Assembly: GCA_028278335.1 (NCBI GenBank)
Contig: JANQEN010000147.1
Location: forward strand, 1 to 44,264
Reading direction: 5' to 3'
DNA from: Chitinivibrionales bacterium
GTDB lineage: Bacteria; Fibrobacterota; Chitinivibrionia; Chitinivibrionales; JANQEN01
DNA length: 44,264 nucleotides
The translations under genes were made by a program, and so were the position numbers. The notes under the pieces were generated by a model. The model did not search any database. It saw nothing but the letters and a program-made list of their open reading frames with translations, and was not told the origin of the DNA. Position 1 is the first letter of the stretch; each line of letters begins with the position of its first letter. Positions 23,812 through 32,995 of the stretch are shown one piece after another.

Positions 23812-25281
23812 TTAGTTCTCTTTCTTCTGCATTGCCGCTTTTAAAAGTTCCCCAAATTCGCTTGCCGGCTTTGACTTTTGAGAAGCCATATACTCTTTAG
23901 CTGCGGTCGCATCAAGCTCGGGTTCAATACCATAGGAGAGAGACATACGATGCGCTTCAACATCAATGTCATCAACGGTAACCTCGATCTCATCACCCTT
24001 CTTAATGGTGTTCTTCTTCTCTTTAGCAACACGGGCATGGGCCAAAAGGCCGGTTATATCTTCATCAAGATCAATGAAAAAGCCATATTTTGCTTCACTG
24101 GCAACAATACCCTTAACTGTTGAGCCCATTGGATACTTATCAAGGGCAAGCTTCCAAGGATTGCTCTCAAGGTCCTTAAGTGAGCAATTAATGCTTTGCT
24201 TCTGCTTGTCAATTGAAATAATTGTTACCGAAACAGCCTGTCCCTTGGCTACCACCTCGGAGGGGTGACGCACCTTCTTCGACCAGGATAATTCAGAGAT
24301 ATGAATTAAACCCTCAACACCAGGAAAGAGCTGTACAAAGGCGCCAAAGCTAGTTAGGTGAGTAATGGTTCCCTCAATAGTGTCGCCGATTTTAATGCGC
24401 TCTGTTACGCTACTCCAAGGATTGTCCTGCATGTCGCGAATTGACAATGAGATTTTTGAGTTACGAAGTGGCTCTTTGCGCTCAACACCCTTGATGATAC
24501 ATTGAACAGTTTGACCAACGGAAAAATTATTCTTCAGGTCATCGGTCCGATCCCAGGAAACTTCAGATACATGAACTAGCCCCTCAAAATCCCCAAGATT
24601 TACAAATAGGCCATACTTGGTAATCTTGCTGATAGTTCCATTGTAGACTGTTTTGTCTGAGGAACCCTTCTCTAATTCTTCCAATCGAACACTAAGATCT
24701 TTTTCAAGTAAGGGAAGTCGACTTAACACAATATTTCGTCCACGACTTTCAACACGGCTAATGACAAAGGAGAAAGATTTCATCAGATACTGATTCGGCT
24801 CATCAACATACTTTAAATCAATATGAGAAAAGGGACAAAATGCTTTGCGTCCTAATATGTTTACATTAAAGCCACCCTTATTAACACCGGTCACCTTACC
24901 CTCAACAGGAACCGCATTTTTCATAAAGTCAACCAGCTCTTGGGTTTTGGCTTTTCTTCCACTCAAGGATTTGGTAATCACAATACCCTCATCATCGGCG
25001 GAGGAAACAAAGGCGACTAGTGTATCACCCTCTTTGACTAAGAGCGACCCATCGCTATCGGTCACCTCTTCTACCTTCATGACCGCTTCCTCTTTTTGGC
25101 CAAGCTTTACATGCACAAATTCCTTGCCAATCGATACGACTGTGCCGGTCACTTTACTTCCCGGTTCAATATCCACGTTCTGCTTATCGCCCTCTTGCTC
25201 GACCATTTTCATGAGGGTCTCTTCGGGGCTTTTCTCAGCTGTCTTTTCATCGAAAAAGTTATCGTGGTTTTTATCCTGCAT
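23812..25281 (-). CDS. rpsA: 30S ribosomal protein S1, five S1 domains
   Basis: The 489-aa protein has five S1 RNA-binding domains at about 40-110, 123-190, 208-281, 296-368 and 383-450. Domains 3 and 4 have the best motifs (KYGLFVNLGDFEGLVHVSE, SFGAFVQLFPGVEGLIHISE). Each is followed by the D-NPW signature (MQDNPW, LESNPW) typical of bacterial S1, which helps the ribosome bind mRNA. Classic proteobacterial S1 has six domains; shorter forms occur in other phyla. The start has a perfect GGAGG. A promoter candidate and a leader hairpin are upstream. The N- and C-terminal tails are highly charged. Confidence 0.92.
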   Translation of the reverse strand: MQDKNHDNFFDEKTAEKSPEETLMKMVEQEGDKQNVDIEPGSKVTGTVVSIGKEFVHVKLGQKEEAVMKVEEVTDSDGSLLVKEGDTLVAFVSSADDEGIVITKSLSGRKAKTQELVDFMKNAVPVEGKVTGVNKGGFNVNILGRKAFCPFSHIDLKYVDEPNQYLMKSFSFVISRVESRGRNIVLSRLPLLEKDLSVRLEELEKGSSDKTVYNGTISKITKYGLFVNLGDFEGLVHVSEVSWDRTDDLKNNFSVGQTVQCIIKGVERKEPLRNSKISLSIRDMQDNPWSSVTERIKIGDTIEGTITHLTSFGAFVQLFPGVEGLIHISELSWSKKVRHPSEVVAKGQAVSVTIISIDKQKQSINCSLKDLESNPWKLALDKYPMGSTVKGIVASEAKYGFFIDLDEDITGLLAHARVAKEKKNTIKKGDEIEVTVDDIDVEAHRMSLSYGIEPELDATAAKEYMASQKSKPASEFGELLKAAMQKKEN

Positions 25282-25318
25282 CTATTTCCTCCAGGAATGA
25301 AAATGATCTATCAACGTT

Positions 25319-25341
25319 CGGTTCCCGGTATGTTAGAACCG
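25319..25341 (-). promoter_or_regulatory. Hairpin in the S1 mRNA leader
   Basis: CGGTTC (25319-25324) and GAACCG (25336-25341) form a 6-bp stem with an 11-base loop in the leader, about 40 bases before the S1 start codon. S1 commonly represses its own translation through leader structure; whether this hairpin does so is inference. Confidence 0.35.
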
Positions 25342-25364
25342 GTAATTAAAAATAAAAGCCATAA

Positions 25365-25393
25365 AATATATCTTATTTAATGATTTTAGACAA
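25365..25393 (-). promoter_or_regulatory. Sigma-70-type promoter for rpsA
   Basis: On the minus strand TTGTCT (25393-25388) and TATATT (25370-25365) are separated by exactly 17 bases. Transcription would start near 25358, giving a leader of about 75 bases before the S1 ATG. Confidence 0.5.
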
Positions 25394-25549
25394 ATGTCAG
25401 GATCATTTTTATCGACAGTCTCAATTAATCTTGAGCACCTATCAAACGTGCTTCATGGGCCAATGTAAAACAACCAGCCTCTTTAACCAACTAAAGTAGC
25501 TTGACCGTTTTACGCATCCCACTAAAAATTTGAAAAATGAAATAGAAAA

Positions 25550-27520
25550 CTACAATGAACCGTATTGGGCGTTATATGCCTCTAACACCGTTGTTTCCAA
25601 AACCTTATAGGCATCGGGGATCACATACTTTTTAAGCAAGATCTGCTTTCTTTTAAAGTATTCAAAGGCGCCTTTGATATTATTCTCCTCTAAGAGAATA
25701 TAAATATTTTCGATATCTTGATTTGCCTCTTGCGATGCTCTGTTTTTAGCTGCATCAAATTCGGCATAGGCGTCAATGTTAGAACTGGGTTGTACAGCAA
25801 TTGGTGCACTACTTTGAGGAGTTGGTGTAGATTGGGGTTGACTCACCTTGTTGGTTGGTTGCGGCTCTACAGCAGGAGAAACACTCTCTCGCTCTTTTTG
25901 TCGCACCAAAGCATAGGCTTGCACAACCGAACGTTCTAATGTTGAAAAATCAACATTGTTAAGGCTTTTCTTTAAAAGGTCACGGTTCTGTTGAAAAAGG
26001 TTTCGGGCACCATCGGGATTCTCCTGCTCAATGAGCGAAAACACTTCAACAGCAACATTTTTAGCTCTGCTCTTTTCTGCTTCAAGAAGCTCGTTTTTCT
26101 GTGAAGAGGGTTTGTTTGCATCAACCACAACATCCCGTAGGCAGGCAAAAACATCGGGGGAGAGATATCTTTTTAAAGGTTTTTCATAGCTCTTAAACCG
26201 AGCCATAGCCTTTTTGGGTTTGTTTTTTTCTAAAAGTAGATAAATGCGTTGGGTATAAATACGAGCTTTGTCACGATTTTTTTGCGCAGCCTCTTCATTG
26301 CGACGGCGCTCTTCAAGCTCACGACGATACTGCTTTTCATACTCGATCCGAGCTAGCCGCTGCTCTTCTGCCTTAATAGCTGAAAGACTATCGGTCTTCT
26401 GTTTCATGCGGGCCTGCACACCGGAAAAATCGAGTCCAATGTTGGAGGTCTCATCACTCTCCATTTGCCGAAGCTCTTCACTGACCGAGCGATCCACAGC
26501 TGATGGCCCCTGTTTCATCCCCTGAATAATCATATTATCAACCATGAGGATCTTTTCATGAGAAACCCCATGTTTACGAAGTACCTTTTCAATGTAATCG
26601 AGGGCCTCGTCAATTCGTTGCTGTTCTAAAAGCGCAAGACTTTCATTAACTAGGGAGTCTTCCTTTATAAGCAACGTACTCATAAAATCACCGATTTTGT
26701 AGCGAAAGCCATTTCGCTTGGCAAGGGGTATGAGCTCACCAGCAGCATCAATCCTGCTTTGGAGCGACTCGATCATACGCTTTCCTTCGGCAATACGATC
26801 TTTTTTAATAACCGACTTAAGCTCATTAAAATAGGTGTTGATATTGGCAACAATATGGTCAGCCTCTTCCTTTGCTCTGATCCTTTTCTCAAAACTAGTG
26901 TATCGGCTATTTGAAATGCCCAGGTACTTCCGATTGTTGCGAATATATTCAAACTCCTGATTTGCCTTTTCATACTCCTCTAAAAGAAGTGATTTGTCTA
27001 AAATATAGGAGACCTCCCGGGTAATATTACGACTCCTATCCTCTATTAAATAGGCCAGCTCATTACCCTTTTTTGCACTCAAATCGAGCATACTCGCATG
27101 AATGGCAATGAGATTAACAAAGTTGGGCCTCCTCTTTCCCACCTCGCCATTAAATTTATCCACCAGCACGTTCATCGCCTTTTGCATCCGGTAACGTTTC
27201 TTTAAGGAAAGCTCCTCCTCCTCAAGAAAGATCTGATGCTCAAGCTCATTGACCCGCCAAAGAATATAATGGCTATTAGGGTCGTTAACCGCCTCCCGCT
27301 TCAGCCGTGACGCTACCCGCCGGGCATTTGCAATGGCGCTCTCCTGAGCCCCTTCGTTGTGCTTGTACTCAGCTGCAGCTACAAATTGAAAGTAGGCATT
27401 CTGAACCATGGTATCAATGTAGGTCTTACTCAGATAAATCTTCTCCTCGGTACCAAAGGAAGCAAAGAGTGTCGCGCTAAAAATAATGAGTAAAAAAACC
27501 TTACACTGTTTGATTGTCAT
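25550..27520 (-). CDS. Exported coiled-coil protein with three C-terminal helical repeats
   Basis: This 656-aa protein has a signal peptide (about 1-22) and is nearly all helical and charged. Long coiled coils run about 60-120 and 370-420. The C-terminal third holds three related repeats at about 418-468, 485-537 and 592-649. Each follows a plan of IY-LLE-N, A--FK, LLKKY--PD and L---V--AY; the second and third are split by a Pro/Gln/Ser-rich linker (about 545-582). No named family is recognised. The helical repeats suggest a periplasmic structural or scaffold protein. It lies 40 bases after the orphan sensor gene on the same strand, so the two may be co-transcribed. Confidence 0.75.
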   Translation of the reverse strand: MTIKQCKVFLLIIFSATLFASFGTEEKIYLSKTYIDTMVQNAYFQFVAAAEYKHNEGAQESAIANARRVASRLKREAVNDPNSHYILWRVNELEHQIFLEEEELSLKKRYRMQKAMNVLVDKFNGEVGKRRPNFVNLIAIHASMLDLSAKKGNELAYLIEDRSRNITREVSYILDKSLLLEEYEKANQEFEYIRNNRKYLGISNSRYTSFEKRIRAKEEADHIVANINTYFNELKSVIKKDRIAEGKRMIESLQSRIDAAGELIPLAKRNGFRYKIGDFMSTLLIKEDSLVNESLALLEQQRIDEALDYIEKVLRKHGVSHEKILMVDNMIIQGMKQGPSAVDRSVSEELRQMESDETSNIGLDFSGVQARMKQKTDSLSAIKAEEQRLARIEYEKQYRRELEERRRNEEAAQKNRDKARIYTQRIYLLLEKNKPKKAMARFKSYEKPLKRYLSPDVFACLRDVVVDANKPSSQKNELLEAEKSRAKNVAVEVFSLIEQENPDGARNLFQQNRDLLKKSLNNVDFSTLERSVVQAYALVRQKERESVSPAVEPQPTNKVSQPQSTPTPQSSAPIAVQPSSNIDAYAEFDAAKNRASQEANQDIENIYILLEENNIKGAFEYFKRKQILLKKYVIPDAYKVLETTVLEAYNAQYGSL

Positions 27521-27560
27521 GAAAAATTGATCGCCTATTTCGAGCTAATTTAAATTGCTA

Positions 27561-28340
27561 TTACAAAAGGTCCAGTAAACTAAACGGAGCGGGCTCATCC
27601 AAAAGAAGGATTAACTCCGGCTCATCCTCCTGCCCCACCCAAGGAAGAGTAAAGGATGCCGCTAGCCAGGGCTTATCATTAATAATAATTTTATTTTCCT
27701 TAATTTCAGACATTTTTTGAATTGAATCAAATCCCCGAATTTCATTTCCCTGCTTGAGTATCAACAGGCATTCCTCAAAGGGACGAATTGTATTGAGAAA
27801 TGAGTCATCAACAAGGATGCCACCAACGCAAAAGAGGTGAACACCTTCACAGGAAAAGGGAATCTTTATTTGAAGAGAAAGGACCTTATTACCTTTGCTA
27901 TTCTCAACCATCCACACCGGTTTGTTTTCGGGCATATCCTTCTTTGTCAAGGCCTGACTTCCAGCTCCGGCAGGAAAATGGCCTGATGAGAGAATACGAA
28001 AATTTTCATCGGTAATCTCTAAAAAGGAGAGCCCCATAGCCTTGATGTATTGACCGGCAATCTCTGCAACCTCTGGTGCGGTATAGTCATTTTCAACGAG
28101 AAGCTTCATGATAAAATCACGATCCTCGCTGACCATGGCGGTAAAACCATTTAGTTGTCGAGCTATCCTATCAGAGCAATCGTCCAACTTTTTTTCAATA
28201 ATGGCAGAATTTCCGTGAAGTGTCTTTAGAGCGGCAGCATGGTTAAGTGGTTGCATCGCTTTACTAAGGAGTGTTAGCATAATTAATGCAACGGCCAAGG
28301 CCACGACAACACCAGTTACAATATGGGAAACTATTCTCAT
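27561..28340 (-). CDS. Membrane-anchored putative sensor domain without an output domain
   Basis: An in-frame GTG lies 9 bases earlier, but the ATG at 28340 has AGGTGG at good spacing, so 259 aa is preferred. One N-terminal membrane helix (about 4-26) is followed by a helical linker and a mixed alpha/beta domain (about 70-250: YIKAMGLSFLEITDENFRIL, VLSLQIKIPF, FCVGGILVDDSFL). This resembles the extracytoplasmic cache-type sensor part of histidine kinases or chemoreceptors. It stops after that domain (ELILLLDEPAPFSLLDLL) with no HAMP, kinase or methyl-accepting part, so any signal must go to a partner. The neighbouring coiled-coil protein is a candidate. Assignment by overall pattern only. Confidence 0.6.
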   Translation of the reverse strand: MRIVSHIVTGVVVALAVALIMLTLLSKAMQPLNHAAALKTLHGNSAIIEKKLDDCSDRIARQLNGFTAMVSEDRDFIMKLLVENDYTAPEVAEIAGQYIKAMGLSFLEITDENFRILSSGHFPAGAGSQALTKKDMPENKPVWMVENSKGNKVLSLQIKIPFSCEGVHLFCVGGILVDDSFLNTIRPFEECLLILKQGNEIRGFDSIQKMSEIKENKIIINDKPWLAASFTLPWVGQEDEPELILLLDEPAPFSLLDLL

Positions 28341-28452
28341 GGGTCCCACCTGATAAAAGAGAATGTGGTATAATGCTAAAAATATTAGATATAGTAAAAT
28401 ATCATTTTATTGGGAATAAGGCAAAAAAGAGATAGGATAAAACTGTGTCAAT

Positions 28453-30042
28453 TTAGTATCGTGGGCATACCTGACAGCACTCTTGCTGCCCCATTTTCAC
28501 ATCATCACGCCACTCCAAAAAGGGTGCTCCGTTCCAAAGATTCACAAAGCTATTGTCCTTTAGAGAGCCAAGTACAACTTCAGGAGCGCAGTTGCAAGGA
28601 GAGAGCACTCCATCAGCCGAGATCACAGCACTTCGCCAGGGAGCAAGGCAATTGGTATGCGTTACTGGTTGAGTGAGCACATCTTCAGACCTCTTTACTG
28701 TGTAATAGGCATGGTACTTTTCGATGTTGTCGCTATTATGCATATGGGGCCCCACTAAAAGCACCCTCTTGTGATAGGCATATTCTATCAACGATTCAAT
28801 TGCAGATCGGTCGATTACAGGATGGAGGGCATTGTTCTGATTCTCTTTAAAGTTTAAGTTAGTGAGCCCTATCGCTGGTATACCATGGTCGCAAGCAATA
28901 TCAACAACACCTACTGCACTTTTTATATTCTCCTTAGACAAGGCCAAAAAGAGAGATTTTTTTATTCCCATAGGAATGGTTGAAAGGTTCTTAAGGACAA
29001 CGGTAAGATCTGCACCCCCACGAAGTTTAGTAAACAGAGCTGGATCTTTAGAGTCTATACTAAAGGTTATCTCCTCAAGGCCTGCCTGCTGCAATTTTTT
29101 GAGGGATGTCTCTGTTGCCAAGATTCCATTGGTAACCAGCCGGGTTTTAATCCCCCTTTGATGGGCAAGCGTAACAAATTGATGGATATCTTGATGCAAA
29201 AGGGGCTCACCTAATCCTACAAAAAAGAGCTCTTTTATGGTAGGCATGTGGCCAATGATAGATTGGAACAACTCAAGTGACATGAAAGAATGCTCTTTTA
29301 ATTTTTTTTGAGTTGTTCGGGCACAAAAGGAACACTCACATTGACAGGCTGTGGTAATCTCTAAATCAAGTCGAGCTGGCATGGGTGCCACTTCATTTAA
29401 ATGTGGCAATCTTCGATTTGAATCACCGAATCGCTTGAGCTGAAGCTGTCGCTTACCGGGATCACAACTTCTCACAGCACATTGAGAGTGTGCAATAGCC
29501 GATACAACCGTGGCAAGCCCCTGCTTTGTATCTATAACAGCATGGCCCACATCTGGAACAACTGTGGTTGATATCGAAAAACCTTTAAATTCCTGCGCAG
29601 AAACATGGGGATCCTTTTCTCCAATAATATGTATAATATCCATAGAACTATTATTTTTATTGCGCTTTGTGATCTTTTGAATAAAAAGACTACATTTCGC
29701 TGCAGCTGTGAGTGACAGGTCAAGCCCTTGAGGCAGCAACAGCTCCATATCCTCGATACCAATTGGCATTCCAAGAAGAATACAGCTTTCAACATCCCTT
29801 CTTTGGGCAACTGCTAATCCTACAACAGCACCAAGAGAGTGGCCAATAAGCAAACAATTATTTTCCCTCATTTGATTAAGCACAGTCTGAGCCCATGATT
29901 CAGGACCACCTGCGTCAATAGGAGGTAGAGAAACGGGTTGTGGAGCAATCTCCATCTCCTCTAGTATCGAAACAAGCGGGTCCCAAAAGGTTGGTGACTC
30001 ACCCAGCCCATGAATGAGATAGGCCTGAGTGCGATAATTCAT
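28453..30042 (-). CDS. Fusion of BioH-like alpha/beta hydrolase and radical SAM/SPASM enzyme
   Basis: The 529-aa protein joins two enzymes. Residues 1-190 are a compact alpha/beta hydrolase: HGLGESPTFW (oxyanion region), GHSLG with Ser69, Asp144 (GEKDPHV) and His167 (VGHAVID), all intact. Residues about 215-529 are a radical SAM enzyme with the cluster motif CX3CX2C at C233, C237 and C240 (ACQCECSFC), GLGEPLL, and a SPASM-like C-terminus with several Cys (CLAPWRSAVISADGVLSPCN through CCQVCPRY), including FVNLWNG. SPASM enzymes often modify peptides or metabolites, and the hydrolase could release or trim the product. The substrate is unknown. The start overlaps the glycosyltransferase stop by 4 bases, indicating translational coupling. 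Confidence 0.88.
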   Translation of the reverse strand: MNYRTQAYLIHGLGESPTFWDPLVSILEEMEIAPQPVSLPPIDAGGPESWAQTVLNQMRENNCLLIGHSLGAVVGLAVAQRRDVESCILLGMPIGIEDMELLLPQGLDLSLTAAAKCSLFIQKITKRNKNNSSMDIIHIIGEKDPHVSAQEFKGFSISTTVVPDVGHAVIDTKQGLATVVSAIAHSQCAVRSCDPGKRQLQLKRFGDSNRRLPHLNEVAPMPARLDLEITTACQCECSFCARTTQKKLKEHSFMSLELFQSIIGHMPTIKELFFVGLGEPLLHQDIHQFVTLAHQRGIKTRLVTNGILATETSLKKLQQAGLEEITFSIDSKDPALFTKLRGGADLTVVLKNLSTIPMGIKKSLFLALSKENIKSAVGVVDIACDHGIPAIGLTNLNFKENQNNALHPVIDRSAIESLIEYAYHKRVLLVGPHMHNSDNIEKYHAYYTVKRSEDVLTQPVTHTNCLAPWRSAVISADGVLSPCNCAPEVVLGSLKDNSFVNLWNGAPFLEWRDDVKMGQQECCQVCPRY

Positions 30043-31247
30043 ACAAGCTCCAATAAAGCATTAAAAAAGTGGGATTTTGGATTGCATGATTTAACTCTTT
30101 CCTGTATAGTAGCAACCTCTTTGTACGCTCCTGCACGCAAGCCTTTGATCATTTTTTGCAGGGAGGATTGAAATTGATTGCTATCAAAGGCATTCTCATA
30201 TTGGTGACAATTTCCAATAAAGACTACACTGTTATCAAGCACTTCACCACACCCTACACGGTTTAAGGCAAAGCCATTGGTGGCCTGTTCCGGTTGCAAA
30301 GGTATCACCAAGGAGGGTGTTCCATAAAGAATATTGGAGTAGCAAGCTCCAGAACCACCGGTACACACAGTAATATCAGCAATGGTTGTAGTATGGCCGG
30401 GTGTTAAAAAGGGCCGACAAAACACCTGAGCCCCTGTCTTAATTGGCCCATGCATTCCTGAGCTGACCGCAATTCGAGCACCCACATGTAAGCAGACCTC
30501 CATAATATTTTCCAATAGGTGACTATTTTTCATGAGGGTTCCTACATTTATATATATGGTAATCTGCGAAGGGTCTTGTTCCCAAGGACAGAACTCGCCA
30601 ATCTCCTCCCATCCATCCCATAAGAGAGGGCCCATAAAGGAGATTGAGCTGGGAAGATGCTCACAGTGAACCAAATCCTTTAACTCGTAAAGACAGGTTC
30701 TATCACCAACAAGCATCTCATTGGCCATATGAACTAACTTTTTCGTCTGTTTTTCCAAGGAGCGATTACAAGCATCGGCAGCATAGCGCCAAAAATAGGC
30801 AAGCACTTTTTGTTGTTCCTCTTTTTCCAAAGAGGGCATGTCGCCAAATCCAAGCACATCCTTAGAAAATGGCAGCATACAGGCGCCATTAATACAGAGT
30901 CGGGGAATGCTCCCACAGGTGAAATAGGAGACAAAATCAAAAATTCCGATGATAAGGTCTGGCTTAACCTTTTGGATAACTTTTTGTTGAGACTCAACAC
31001 AGTCCCTTAGATGTTCCTGATTAGAAAACCAAGGTAAACAGGGAAAGGGTATTTCCGAGACCTCCCACAACTCTCTGATTTTGTGGCATCGTGGAAAGTA
31101 CTTTGATGCCCAAAACCATCGCGTTGGTGAAAAGGCAATATGAGCTTCGTACCCGGAAGCATCAAGCCATTCACCAATAATCAGGGCGCGGGTGAAGTGT
31201 GATAAGGTGTTGGTATTGGGAAAGATAAGTACTTTTTTCTTACTCAC
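30039..31247 (-). CDS. GT1-like (MGT/UGT-type) glycosyltransferase
   Basis: The 402-aa protein has the GT-B plan of UDP-sugar-dependent glycosyltransferases. The N-terminal Rossmann half starts KVLIFPNTNTLSHFTRALII. The C-terminal half has the strand IYINVGTLMKNSHLL and a donor-binding region (about 293-335) reading TGGSGACYSNILYGTPSLV then LQPEQATNGFALNRVGCG. This resembles macrolide/sterol glycosyltransferases, except that the usual His before GG is Thr. Unusually many Cys are present. The acceptor is unknown; it could be a lipid or small molecule. It overlaps the acyltransferase gene by 8 bases and the hydrolase-radical SAM gene by 4 bases. Confidence 0.85.
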   Translation of the reverse strand: MSKKKVLIFPNTNTLSHFTRALIIGEWLDASGYEAHIAFSPTRWFWASKYFPRCHKIRELWEVSEIPFPCLPWFSNQEHLRDCVESQQKVIQKVKPDLIIGIFDFVSYFTCGSIPRLCINGACMLPFSKDVLGFGDMPSLEKEEQQKVLAYFWRYAADACNRSLEKQTKKLVHMANEMLVGDRTCLYELKDLVHCEHLPSSISFMGPLLWDGWEEIGEFCPWEQDPSQITIYINVGTLMKNSHLLENIMEVCLHVGARIAVSSGMHGPIKTGAQVFCRPFLTPGHTTTIADITVCTGGSGACYSNILYGTPSLVIPLQPEQATNGFALNRVGCGEVLDNSVVFIGNCHQYENAFDSNQFQSSLQKMIKGLRAGAYKEVATIQERVKSCNPKSHFFNALLELV

Positions 31248-32160
31248 TACTATCTCCCCAAAACCGATAGTAATTATTCCATTGAAGAGGGTATTTTTTA
31301 ACCATATGCTCTAAAATATGAATATAATTTTGCAAAGCCTGGGCAATATCCTTTTCCCCTTCATTGCCCACTAAAAAATGGGGAAATGCAAAAGCTTGGT
31401 AAGAGAGTGAACCTGTGCGAACACCAAAGGCGCACACAATGGGGGTGTTTGTTTTGCTGGCCACAACATAGGGAAGATTGGGAAATAATACATCCCCCTT
31501 AAAAAATGTGCCCCTTATACCATTATTTAAGTCTCTATCTCCATGCATTATGATAATCTCATTTTGTGCAAGGGCTGATTTGATTGCGATAATCACTTCA
31601 AGTGGATCATCGGAGTTAATATAAGTGAAAGGGAGTGTGCTCTTTTTTTCCATATGCCTGTACATGTTTTGAATTTCTGGCCGTTCTCCATGATAGGCAA
31701 CCACTGACACCGGTCGTTTGAACCGCTTAAAATGCCTACTTATGATATCCCAATTTCCCAGGTGAGCACTAAGAATTATTACCCCCCGATTGAGCTCTAA
31801 GGCCTTGAGTACATGGTGGGTATCCAAGAAAGTAACCTTAAAAATTTCAGCTCCACGTATTGAAAGATACCCCCTATCCAAAAGAATGTGGCTAAAAGTC
31901 AGGACTCGCTTGAAGGCAAGTACAAGGCGCCGAGGTTTAGAACTCTTTGGATAGAGATGCTTAAAGAACTGATCAGAGCCACTCCTTGAGCGAGGAATCA
32001 GAAAAAAATAGAAGAGACAAACCGGATATAAAAAGATGCCAGTCAGCCCTCTCCTTAAGTAACGAGCCATAAAGAGAAAAAGAAAGTGACCCAATCGAGT
32101 ACCTAAGGTTTTACCTGACCATGCTAAAGATGATCTCTTTTTTATAAACTGTTTTCCCAT
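31240..32160 (-). CDS. LpxL/HtrB-family acyltransferase
   Basis: The 306-aa membrane protein has a basic N-terminus, a hydrophobic anchor (about 40-56) and the family active-site motif HX4D at H133-D138 (SAHLGNWD). The later segment EIIIMHGDRDLNNGIRGTFFKGD is also typical, as is the C-terminal WNNYYRFWGD. Family members add acyl chains to lipid A or to other lipids and aryl polyenes. Because it is locked into an operon with a glycosyltransferase and a radical SAM fusion, a special acylated product seems more likely than ordinary lipid A (inference). The start has AGGA close upstream. It is the first gene of the tight trio. Confidence 0.87.
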   Translation of the reverse strand: MGKQFIKKRSSLAWSGKTLGTRLGHFLFLFMARYLRRGLTGIFLYPVCLFYFFLIPRSRSGSDQFFKHLYPKSSKPRRLVLAFKRVLTFSHILLDRGYLSIRGAEIFKVTFLDTHHVLKALELNRGVIILSAHLGNWDIISRHFKRFKRPVSVVAYHGERPEIQNMYRHMEKKSTLPFTYINSDDPLEVIIAIKSALAQNEIIIMHGDRDLNNGIRGTFFKGDVLFPNLPYVVASKTNTPIVCAFGVRTGSLSYQAFAFPHFLVGNEGEKDIAQALQNYIHILEHMVKKYPLQWNNYYRFWGDSSE

Positions 32161-32176
32161 GTTCCTGCGTTAATAA

Positions 32177-32188
32177 GATGTTAACATC
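32177..32188. promoter_or_regulatory. 12-bp perfect palindrome upstream of the acyltransferase operon
   Basis: GATGTTAACATC at 32177-32188 sits 17 bases before the start of the minus-strand trio, inside a 247-base divergent region (32161-32407). It could be a repressor site. Short palindromes also occur by chance. Confidence 0.25.
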
Positions 32189-32407
32189 GTGCAACTCAAG
32201 AAAATAGACATCCCCATCTTAATAAAAGGACCTTTCTTTAGAGGACCATCTTCCTTAACCACCTATAATTAAAATACATAATTGGCAGTTGGTTTGTGAG
32301 CACTCAGACAATTTTGCTGTGATGATTCCTCTTCCCAGTAGATACATTTATATTTAAGTGTTATATTTGAGATTTTATTTAACCAGCTAAGCATAAAATT
32401 CCAAATT

Positions 32408-32803
32408 TTGATTAAAAAATATATCTTAATAGTTTTTGGTCTCCTATGTGTAGGATTGGGAATCGTGGGTATAGTGGTACCCTTACTTCCGACAACCCCT
32501 TTCTTGCTGCTTGCAGCAGCCTGTTTTATCCGTAGCTCAGATAGGCTTTATTGCTGGTTAATAAATCATCGCATTTTCGGCCATCTCATTGCAAGCTACC
32601 GGAAGTATCGTGCAATCTCCCTAAGATCAAAAATCGTTGCGCTTGTTCTGTTGTGGGTAACGATTTGCTACTCTGCCTTTTGGATTGTCCCTGTTCTATG
32701 GTTAAGGATTGTTCTTTTATCATTAGCCCTATCTGTTTCCCTGTATCTTATCTCTTTAAAAACACTCACTCCAGAAATGAGAGCCAATCTAAAAGATCCA
32801 TAG
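32408..32803 (+). CDS. DUF454 (YbaN-like) inner-membrane protein
   Basis: The 131-aa protein matches the DUF454/YbaN family. It opens with a membrane helix ending in GIVGIVVPLLPTTPFLLLAAACF, the family signature. A polar stretch (RSSDRLYCWLINHRIFGHLI) and two more membrane helices (about 75-118) follow. Function of the family is unknown. The frame begins at a TTG (32408) with no clear ribosome site. This position gives the standard N-terminus (IKKYILIVFGLLCVGLGIVG), so it is kept with some doubt. Confidence 0.8.
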   Translation: MIKKYILIVFGLLCVGLGIVGIVVPLLPTTPFLLLAAACFIRSSDRLYCWLINHRIFGHLIASYRKYRAISLRSKIVALVLLWVTICYSAFWIVPVLWLRIVLLSLALSVSLYLISLKTLTPEMRANLKDP

Positions 32804-32995
32804 TAAGAAGCTGGTCTTTATTTATTATCTTATTTCATTTAATAACAACCTGTTACTATTTTATTTCTGTGCCAATATCCTTGTGGTACTTTAAATAAAA
32901 ACAGTATAAAAGGACATACCCTAATCTGATTCTACTTTAAATGCAGTTGAGAACAATTAATGTAGCCATGCTCTGAAATTAAGTTGATTCAATAA

